From: Siphonodentalium dalli
Taxonomy: Eukaryota > Mollusca > Scaphopoda > Gadilida > Siphonodentaliidae
Direction of reading: 5' to 3'
Assembly: GCA_032622095.1 (NCBI GenBank)
Contig: CP136066.1
Coordinates: 199,352,978 to 199,416,977, forward strand
DNA length: 64,000 nucleotides
Shown piece by piece: positions 56,536 to 64,000 of the stretch; position 1 is the first letter of the stretch; the number at the start of each line of letters is the position of its first letter. Under the pieces are notes generated by a model that was given only the letters and a program-made list of their open reading frames with translations, was not told the DNA's origin and did no database searches. A program made the position numbers and the translations under genes.

Positions 56536-56861
56536 CTTTAAAGTGTCAACTCAAAACAGAACCTTTATTAGTTGTCCATTCTCATCCACCATCCCTAAGA
56601 GGGCATGATTTCAACCGGAAGTCAACAGCGCAATCTGCTCCGATTGCTCAAGAAATCGTAATGTTGTCTATATAACTGGTCACAGGATCAGCGTTATTTC
56701 TGCGGTCATTATTAGTAATTTAGGTTCCAGCGCCGAAATCCTATTTTTTTTTGCTATCCTCGATGAACCGTAAGCGGAATAAAACAGTACTGCGATTTTT
56801 AGATTTCGATATATGTTGTCTATATAATTTATGACAAAATCAGATTCGTTAGCTTACATAC

Positions 56862-56954
56862 GCCTTGCAGCCGACACCACAGGATGATAATAAAGGTAGT
56901 AATATAACCATATCCAGAGTTGGAGGCATCAACACGAAACCGCAAATCAGGCAA
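56862..56954 (-). CDS. candidate alternative exon, cadherin repeat end
   Basis: A 93-bp in-phase stretch between TTGAGCAG and the donor GGC|GTATGT reads LPDLRFRVDASNSGYGYITT then FIIILWCRLQG. 'L.F.VDAS..G......TFIIIL' aligns with 'Y.L.V.A.DGG.....T..V.I.V' of a cadherin repeat, the same part encoded by 55929-55994. Both can follow the exon ending at 57616 in phase 0. Used instead of the other it would give a variant without the DDGSP calcium motif. The acceptor has a weak pyrimidine tract. It could also be a decayed exon copy. Confidence 0.35.
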
Positions 56955-56999
56955 CTGCTCAATTATGAAATCTGAAATTGTCCGTCGAAGGCTGGATAG

Positions 57000-57614
57000 A
57001 TATTCGCATGTAAAGGCCATATATATACTCACGTGTAGAGGCCGTATATCCACTCTTATGAACAGGATGTATATACACTCACATACATAGGCTGTATAGA
57101 TGCTCGAATGTAAAGGTCATATGGGTAATCGCATGTAAAGTGAGTATAGCTAATCACATGTAAAGGTCGCATAGATACTCACATGTAAAGTCGGTATATA
57201 TACTCGCATGTAAAGGCCGTATATATACTCACATTAATGTCCGGATATATACTCACATGTAAAGTCCGTATATATACTCACATGTAAACTCCGTGTAGAT
57301 ACTCACATGTAAAGTCGGTATATATACTCGCATGTAAAGGCCGTATAGATACTCACATTAAAGTCCGGATAGATACTCACATGTAAAGGTCGTATAGATA
57401 CTCACATGTAAAGTCCGTATATATACTCACATGTAAACTCCGTATAGATACACCCACGTGTAACGGTCGTGTAGCTACTCACATGTAAAGGACACACATA
57501 TACTCACATGACTTTTTGAAAAGGATGTATATATATTCACATGTAAAGGCTGTATATATACTCACATGTAAAGGTCGTATATATACTCACAAGTAAATGC
57601 CGTATAGATACTCA
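57000..57614 (-). repeat. 25-bp minisatellite repeating a splice donor
   Basis: About 24 units of TACATGTGAGTATATATACGG type (minus strand). At least 15 contain GTGAG directly. The last unit merges into the exon end CAT|GTGAGTATC at 57616, so the array looks amplified from the donor region of that exon. Confidence 0.85.
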
Positions 57615-57615
57615 C

Positions 57616-57738
57616 ATGCAAGGTCGTGTCTGCGAGCTGTTCCAGACTTGTGATGACCGTCAGATATCCATGGAATGGGTGAATATATAAGTAACGCTCA
57701 GCCACTGATCCAGCCTCGATCTCGAAGGTGTAGTTATT
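57616..57738 (-). CDS. cadherin repeat, middle exon
   Basis: Exon of 41 codons, phase 0 to 0, with acceptor GTGATATTTCAG and donor CAT|GTGAGT. It reads NNYTFEIEAGSVAERYLYIH then PFHGYLTVITSLEQLADTTLH. 'Y.FEI..G.....F.I....G.L.V...LE' is the middle of a cadherin extracellular repeat; the usual LDRE/LDYE calcium motif is reduced to LEQL. It follows 61055-61237 (..VARDNDN/NNYTFEI) and precedes 55929-55994. The protein would be membrane-bound and extracellular in this part, acting in adhesion. Confidence 0.85.
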
Positions 57739-57774
57739 CTGAAATATCACAACTGATCCAGATAAACCTTTCCC

Positions 57775-57885
57775 ATGTGAAACAATCGCTTCCCGATATG
57801 CGAGGATTGGTATTACGTGGTAATAGTGTAAACAATCGCTTCCCAATATACGAAGATTGGTATTACATGGGAATAGTGTAAACAA
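57775..57885. repeat. two 52-bp tandem copies
   Basis: CAATCGCTTCCC(G/A)ATAT.CGA followed by GATTGGTATTAC.TGG and AATAGTGTAAA, twice, just upstream of the cadherin exon acceptor. Confidence 0.9.
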
Positions 57886-57944
57886 TAATTATTTGAACAC
57901 AGACAGCATATCTCATTGAAAATTTATACACAGACCAATAAACA

Positions 57945-58080
57945 GTTCAAATGACGGTTGGATAACAAGCCATATTGCTTATATAGAAATCCTTTGCTCG
58001 GGAACTGTTAGATCAAGTGTCAGTGCAGACATGTAGGGCAGAGAAGACAGGAATTTAATTACATGTATATAATCGTTAAC
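57945..58080 (+). repeat. diverged relative of the fold-back spacer edge
   Basis: AGTTCAAATG.CG..GGATAACAAGC, ATCCTTT.CTC..GAA.TGTTA, AAGTGTCA and a GAATTT..TACATGTATATA end align with 4258-4540, across the inner end of the left arm into the spacer. An older dispersed relative of the fold-back element. Confidence 0.55.
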
Positions 58081-58160
58081 GAATCATTTTAATGGACAAA
58101 TCTAGAGACGTACATCCGTTAGGATTTTCGTCGGCTTTTCAGAGACTTCACTTTAACCTG

Positions 58161-60310
58161 CATGAACATCATCGGTTGGTTGGTAGTACATGAACATCAT
58201 CGGTTGGTTGGTAATACATGAACATCATCGGTTGGTTGGTAATACATGAACACCATCGGTTGGTTGGTAATACATGAACACCATCGGTTGGTTGGTAATA
58301 CATGAACACCATCGGTTGGTTGGTAACACATGAACACCATCGGTTGGTTGGTAATACATGAACACCATCGGTTGGTTGGTAACACATGAACACCATCGGT
58401 TGGTTGGTAATACATGAACACCATCGGTTGGTTGGTAACACATGAACACCATCGGTTGGTTGGTAATACATGAACACCATCGGTTGGTTGGTAATACATG
58501 AACACCATCGGTTGGTTGGTAACACATGAACACCATCGGTTGGTTGGTAGTACATGAACATCATCGGTTGGTTGGTAACACATGAACACCATCGGTTGGT
58601 TGGTAGTACATGAACACCATCGGTTGGTTGGTAACACATGAACACCATCGGTTGGTTGGTAACACATGAACACCATCGGTTGGTTGGTAATACATGAACA
58701 CCATCGGTTGGTTGGTAATACATGAACACCATCGGTTGGTTGGTAATACATGAACACCATCGGTTGGTTGGTAACACATGAACACCATCGGTTGGTTGGT
58801 AATACATGAACATCATCGGTTGGTTGGTAATACATGAACACCATCGGTTGGTTGGTAATACATGAACACCATCGGTTGGTTGGTAACACATGAACACCAT
58901 CGGTTGGTTGGTAATACATGAACACCATCGGTTGGTTGGTAACACATGAACACCATCGGTTGGTTGGTAATACATGAACACCATCGGTTGGTTGGTAACA
59001 CATGAACACCATCGGTTGGTTGGTAATACATGAACACCATCGGTTGGTTGGTAACACATGAACATCATCGGTTGGTTGGTAACACATGAACACCATCGGT
59101 TGGTTGGTAGTACATGCACACCATCGGTTGGTTGGTAACACATGAACACCATCGGTTGGTTGGTAACACATGAACACCATCGGTTGGTTGGTAATACATG
59201 AACACCATCGGTTGGTTGGTAATACATGAACACCATCGGTTGGTTGGTAATACATGAACACCATCGGTTGGTTGGTAACACATGAACACCATCGGTTGGT
59301 TGGTAATACATGAACATCATCGGTTGGTTGGTAGTACATGAACATCATCGGTTGGTTGGTAATACATGAACATCATCGGTTGGTTGGTAATACATGAACA
59401 TCATCGGTTGGTTGGTAATACATGAACATCATCGGTTGGTAATACATGAACATCATCGGTTGGTTGGTAATACATGAACATCATCGGTTGGTTGGTAATA
59501 CATGAACATCATCGGTTGGTTGGTAATACATGAACATCATCGGTTGGTTGGTAATACATGAACATCATCGGTTGGTTGGCAATACATGAACATCATCGGT
59601 TGGTTGGTAATACATGAACATCATCGGTTGGTTGGTAATACATGAACATCATCGGTTGGTTGGTAATACATGAACATCATCGGTTGGTTGGTAATACATG
59701 AACATCATCGGTTGGTTGGTAATACATGAACATCATCGGTTGGTTGGTAATACATGAACATCATCGGTTGGTTGGTAATACATGAACATCATCGGTTGGT
59801 TGGTAATACATGAACATCATCGGTTGGTTGGTAATACATGAACATCATCGGTTGGTTGGTAATACATGAACATCATCGGTTGGTTGGTAATACATGAACA
59901 TCATCGGTTGGTTGGTAATACATGAACATCATCGGTTGGTTGGTAATACATGAACACCATCGGTTGGTTGGTTGGTAATACATGAACACCATCGGTTGGT
60001 TGGTTGGTAATACATGAACACCATCGGTTGGTTGGTTGGTAATACATGAACACCATCGGTTGGTTGGTAATACATGAACATCATCGGTTGGTTGGTAATA
60101 CATGAACATCATCGGTTGGTTTGTAATACATGAACACCATCGGTTGGTTGGTTGGTAATACATGAACACCATCGGTTGGTTGGTTGGTTGGTAATACACG
60201 AACACCATCGGTTGGTTGGTAATACATGAACATCATCGGTTGGTTGGTAATACATGAACATCATCGGTTGGTTGGTAATACATGAACATCATCGGTTGGT
60301 TGGTAATACA
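58161..60310 (+). repeat. 28-bp G-rich satellite array, about 77 copies
   Basis: The unit is CATGAACATCATCGGTTGGT plus TGGTAATA. Variants ACACC/ACATC and GTAACA/GTAATA/GTAGTA alternate and recur with a 252-bp (nine-unit) pattern at about 58560-59300. Near 59960-60190 units have extra TTGG. 28 is not a multiple of 3 and the unit lacks stops on the minus strand, so all three minus frames stay open for hundreds of codons. These are artefacts. The array is intronic in the cadherin gene. Confidence 0.95.
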
Positions 60311-60319
60311 TAAGAAATG

Positions 60320-60403
60320 AACGGCGGTTTCAATGAGGTCATTGGATCTTGACAGCGATAAAAATTCTTAATCAAAACCGATGACCACGTTGAAACCGCC
60401 GTT
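60320..60403. repeat. 84-bp hairpin
   Basis: AACGGCGGTTTCAATGAGGTCAT pairs with ATGACCACGTTGAAACCGCCGTT with two mismatches. It sits immediately after the 28-bp array. Confidence 0.85.
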
Positions 60404-60891
60404 TATTATTTATATTTATATACTTAAATTTATTATCAAGTAGGATTATCCGTATTTTCCACTATTTATTCAACTTAAAGTGACGAATGGAGTTCAGTCC
60501 GGACAGTTCGATTCATCGCTTTTTAGAATACCAAACATTCTGAGAATCTGTTGACGGAGGGCGGAAAAAGCGTAATTTCACAGTAAAGTATACACGTATG
60601 ACGAAATATCTTGTTTAGCTTGTAATGAGTAGAGACGTGTTGGTTTCAAGAATGATAATATCTGAAACTAACAATTAAGTTTCGGTTGTGGATGATAAGA
60701 ATTGACAACACGCCGTTCTACCATAATGATATTTTTCTGAGGTCGTTGGTCGTGTAATCAGAGGAGATGAGTTTTAGGTGCAGGGTAACAAAACTGATTA
60801 TAGACTTGGAAAACAAATTGCTTGTCAAAACCGGACTTGCTGAATAGTCAAGCAGTCGTTCGTGTCCGACAATCCCCGATGATTTCCGGGA
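60404..60891. other. intron, no feature
   Basis: No exon or repeat recognised. Confidence 0.35.
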
Positions 60892-60966
60892 TCAATGTGT
60901 TCATAAACCTATGGACGACATTGAAAGTGACGTCACGTTACGTTCATAGGTTTATGAACACATTGA
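60892..60966. repeat. perfect 22-bp inverted repeat around a CRE motif
   Basis: TCAATGTGTTCATAAACC at the left end (60892) is exactly mirrored at the right end (to 60966); 22 bp pair perfectly. The 31-bp loop contains TGACGTCA (60928-60935), the cAMP-response-element consensus. Intronic, 90 bp downstream of the cadherin exon at 61055. Confidence 0.9.
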
Positions 60967-61054
60967 ATCAGGGGGTGTGTCTACCGTAACGCTATGGGAA
61001 ATCGGAATAGATTTATAGGTGTATGTAAATATATATGTTTAAACCAACACTCAC

Positions 61055-61237
61055 GTTATCGTTGTCTCTAGCGACGATGGTTGTGATTGCCGTACCGACT
61101 GGATCTACGCTTGTCACTGAGAGGCCAGGATAAGTTCCCACGACAACCGGAGCGGCGTTATTCCGCGTCACCGTAACGCGAATCCATGCCCTCGCCGTAA
61201 GCTCTGGCGTCCCACCGTCATATGCCTCAACCCCAAT
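61055..61237 (-). CDS. cadherin, junction between two repeats
   Basis: Exon of 61 codons, phase 0 to 0, with acceptor ATATATTGTCAG and donor AAC|GTGAGT. It reads IGVEAYDGGTPELTARAWIR, then VTVTRNNAAPVVVGTYPGLS and VTSVDPVGTAITTIVARDND N. The first third is the end of one cadherin repeat (A.DGGTP), the middle is a degenerate linker (RNNAAP for the usual DxNDNxP), and the rest begins the next repeat, ending with the A.D.D calcium motif (ARDNDN). It follows 63650-63769 (..TGTVYG/IGVEAYDGGTP). The weak linker suggests reduced calcium binding between these two repeats. Confidence 0.92.
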
Positions 61238-61299
61238 CTGACAATATATGAACCAAGATTCATGGTAGGTAACGTTATAATTATTCACCTTCTGAGATC

Positions 61300-62800
61300 G
61301 CTCGATTGAGGAGAATCTGGATAGCTATTCGCCGATAGTAATCGGAGTTGTACCATGCAATGCTAGTTCCAGCGTATCTCCACAGCGGATTTAGTCTGAA
61401 ACAGCTTATCAGTCATTGTAAAATATAAAATGAGTGTGTACTTTCGGTTTTATATACATGAATGTTTGTAAAACGTTATTTTTCGTTCAAAGAAGTTATA
61501 CGCTATTCTCTAGCCCGAATCAATCATGCATGTAAACTAATTTCTAGAAAGCTATTTATTATTTTACCATGTATACGATCATCATGAAACATTGGCAATT
61601 AAAAGGACAATGAAATGCGGGCAGTTTCATAACTAAATAACGCACTCCGAATAAAAAATAACAATAATACAGATACAAAATAATGAAAACATAGCTTGCT
61701 TGAATGCCACAACTAATCGATTTAAAATAAAATAAACCCGATCGCTACCGTACTGCTGTACTATGCTGGAAATACTCAAAACGACGATCAGTTGATTTAT
61801 ATAATCATAAATATTATGTCGATTTTAGCACAAAATAATAACAAACACACAACATCATGGATCTTTCACACACACTCAACAGTGGGAGGAGCAAACTGTT
61901 GCTAGGAGACAATGTATCTGCATAACTAGTTTAATTGGGTATCAGCGTTTGATTGGTCTCGGAGAAATATCACGAAAGAGAGATCGTACCTTTTTTTATA
62001 TATATATATATAGCTACAGCAGAGGACATACATTTTGTTCGCTCTTAATTGTGAAAATTATAACAAGTGTCATGCAAAATGAGACAGAATGCCGTTAAGA
62101 TCTGGTCGATTTTTGACACATAATACTGTATTTATGTGAATCGATGACCAATCAGATTTCATACTCCACGAATTTGACCTAGATTAACCAGTTTCCAACT
62201 TGCAGCGGCGAAAAGTCATTTAAAAGTTGAAGTCCATGAATGAAGAGGAAGAAGTTTTTCGGTAGCCGGCGGAGTTGAACCACTCGTGTCGTTCCGGCAC
62301 TCGTCGTATAATTCCGCCGGCTATCTCGTGCGGTAATTATGTACAAACCACACGAAGACGGTTATATATATCTAATATGAATCGTACGTGACACTTAGTG
62401 GAGCAACCACACATGATGTGCCTCAAATTTGCCTTTTTTCGGTGACATAACGCTAATCATAATTTATGTAGGCCTAACATCATGCAGTGGTCACGACGGA
62501 GACGACATGCCAAATTGATAAGACAAAATCTTGTCATGACTTCTTCCTTTTTAGTTTTCATTTAGCTAACCAACGAAATTGATCTAATTGAAATTAACAG
62601 ACTTAAATCACAAAGATTTGAAGTAGTTACTTTCATTTTTATCGCGATGCTTCATTTCCAATTCCGCGTTTTTTTTCTTGCAAACTCCACACGGGTGCTA
62701 ACCGAAAGTCACGTGACAATTTCTCCAAAATCTATACCCGCGATCTTGAAAAATCATTGATGGATATAGAAACAATTAGATGACGTCATTCACCTGCTTT
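61300..62800. other. intron, no supported feature
   Basis: A 59-bp stem (TAGCCGGCGGA ... TCCGCCGGCTA, 62262-62324) is the only structure. It is not a tRNA. Short (TA)n at about 61995. Confidence 0.4.
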
Positions 62801-62862
62801 AGGTATAAGCACCCTTGCTATTACACGCTAGAATTGCAGTATTCCTGTTGTTCCATATGTAC

Positions 62863-62985
62863 ACATCCGTATGGATAAGTCTGGTCACATCCGTATGGAT
62901 AAGTCTGGTCACATCTGTATGGATAAGTCTGGTCACATCCGTGTGGATAAGTCTGGTCACATCCGTATGGATATGTCTGGCATGC
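62863..62985 (+). repeat. five 24-bp tandem repeats
   Basis: ACATCCGTATGGATAAGTCT plus GGTC, five copies. As 24 is a multiple of 3, frames on both strands show eight-residue repeats. Not a gene. Confidence 0.95.
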
Positions 62986-63030
62986 GCAATCATTTGATAT
63001 CACCCGACGTAATACCGTTCGGCTCAACCA

Positions 63031-63250
63031 TTAACCCTTTCACGGTGGGAGCTGCGCTTGTGCAGCATTAAATATCATGTTATATGTGCGAGTCTCCAAT
63101 GTGTGAACCTCGCACATATAAGAGAATATAAACTGGCTTACAAGGTCAAGGGATATTGTTAGGCCAATATTTAGGCCAAGCTCGTACTATCAGTGCATTG
63201 GCACAGAGTGTTCGCAAAATTTCAGGAAGCTCCAGTCATGGAAGGGTTAA
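63031..63250. mobile_element. TTAA-ended MITE (piggyBac-like termini)
   Basis: 220 bp bounded by TTAACCCTTTCA and TGGAAGGGTTAA. TTAA at both ends with CCCTT termini fits piggyBac-type insertion at TTAA. Inner phrases GCACATATAAGAGAATATAA and CTTACAAGGTCAAG are shared with the diverged reversed copy at 53229-53488. No coding. Confidence 0.7.
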
Positions 63251-63334
63251 TCCAGAACTTTAAATTAAAAACATATGAAAAAAACAATACTTGTGTGTGC
63301 CTGAATTAACCTTGTAAGTGTGCTTTTTTATGGA

Positions 63335-63590
63335 CGACCAGCTGGGCGCAGCCATGCAGCAGAGCATCTGTTGCGTGGCAACGAATGCGCAGGTCGTCCT
63401 TATACTAAGTTCCTTTTCAACATGGGCGCCGCCATCTTTAATTTGATGCGGGGGCTATCTGGGAAATGTTATTGCAACTCAATTTAAACTGCAAACTTTC
63501 TCTTTTCATAAAGCTAACATAACACCATTAATTGCATAAAGGCTTACGTGTTTTTTTTCCTTTAAACAATAGTTCATCAGTTAAATTATA
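63335..63590 (-). repeat. interspersed repeat R3, copy 2
   Basis: Reverse-orientation copy of 56316-56535: GACCAGCTGGGCGCAGCC, GGCGCCGCCATCTT, TTGCAACTCAATTTAAACTG, ATAACACCATTAATTGCATA and TTTAAACAA. Confidence 0.75.
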
Positions 63591-63649
63591 AATATGGACG
63601 ACCGGAAGTGTTGCTATGCCATTCTGCCATCCTTGATGAAAAAACTTAC

Positions 63650-63769
63650 ACCATAAACTGTTCCCGTATCGAACTGTATGCCTTCCTTGGTCCTTAATTC
63701 GCCTGTCGGTTCAAGTGAAAAAAAACGTTCCTCGCTCTCCAATCTGTACATCACCTTGTTGAAAGGAGG
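63650..63769 (-). CDS. cadherin repeat exon
   Basis: Exon of 40 codons, phase 0 to 0, with acceptor CATATTTTCAG and strong donor GGT|GTAAGT. It reads PPFNKVMYRLESEERFFSLE then PTGELRTKEGIQFDTGTVYG. 'V.Y.L......F.L.P.TGEL.T' is the characteristic middle of a cadherin extracellular repeat. It joins 61055-61237 without a phase break, completing the repeat with 'I.VEAYDGGTP'. Earlier exons lie beyond the window's right edge. Confidence 0.92.
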
Positions 63770-64000
63770 CTGAAAATATGTATTTATAATGCATCATCTT
63801 AAGACATTAACCGGTGCATCTACGTATATATCATAACTAAATTGTGGTTCGTTGGTGGTCGGATTGTGTATATAATGAATCATTTACGTCATTCAATGAT
63901 TTCCTTAGATTTGTCTAGTTTACGGTTGATATCAGATGCATGTATTTATCTTACAATAAGATTATTTTTCCTTACACACATAAACGACTGGGAGGTTGCC

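Noticed and set aside
58161-59348. Overlapping 383-codon frames with QPTDGVHVLPTNRW-type repeats
   Set aside because: They arise because a stop-free 28-bp unit keeps all three minus frames open. The same peptide appears in three frames, so it is not a selected protein.
62262-62324. tRNA-like stem with a GGTTCAACTCC box on the minus strand
   Set aside because: Only about 60 bases, the T-arm does not pair and there is no anticodon arm. At best a chance hairpin or a remote tRNA-derived scrap.

Overview
This is non-coding-rich eukaryotic DNA from a metazoan. Short exons with GT-AG borders encode extracellular MAM and cadherin domains, non-LTR and hAT transposons are nested in one another, and satellites and fold-back elements are abundant. 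The repeat style (divergent CCAAGATGGCGGCC-containing repeats, a Helitron-like unit with an internal tandem array, Tx1/L1-like and CR1/Jockey-like LINEs) suggests a marine invertebrate, probably a lophotrochozoan. That placement is inference. There is no prokaryotic-style operon, CRISPR array or rRNA, and I found no convincing tRNA.

Host genes lie on the minus strand, so transcription runs from high to low coordinates. At 55.9-63.8 kb four exons (63769-63650, 61237-61055, 57738-57616, 55994-55929) join in phase 0 and encode the end of one cadherin repeat and nearly all of the next. A fifth candidate exon (56954-56862) encodes a second version of the last strands. At 9.4-20.6 kb four exons (20527-20390, 14834-14572, 10329-10236, 9549-9461) join with matching phases into one complete MAM domain plus about 29 further residues. 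Decayed duplicates of MAM exons lie in and upstream of these introns (14979-15110, 20165-20282, 26.7-27.7 kb, 29.6-29.8 kb, perhaps 41.0-41.15 kb). Whether the cadherin and MAM exons form one gene cannot be told from the window.

Mobile DNA dominates the rest. At 1.15-2.02 kb there is a Helitron-like unit. At 2.2-6.9 kb a DIRS-like gag reading frame is split by a 3.88-kb fold-back element with about 1.66-kb inverted arms and an 8-bp target duplication. Two copies of one anonymous repeat (7.77-9.14 kb; 21.12-26.42 kb) carry different insertions: a hAT fragment in the first and a 4.4-kb Tx1/L1-like LINE with a 15-bp target duplication in the second. Each copy therefore gives the empty site of the other. 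A 5'-truncated CR1/Jockey-like LINE lies at 30.8-32.2 kb, and a second giant imperfect inverted repeat (about 5 kb, rich in YY1-like ATGGCGGC motifs) at 41.8-46.8 kb.

Satellites: a 34-bp array (32.33-34.28 kb, with a 612-bp higher-order duplication), a 28-bp G-rich array (58.16-60.31 kb), a 25-bp array (57.0-57.6 kb) whose unit copies the splice donor of the adjacent cadherin exon, a 49-bp array (28.3-28.9 kb) and smaller ones. Small palindromes and MITE-like hairpins are concentrated at 47-64 kb, including a palindrome whose two arms are themselves palindromes (55518-55768).
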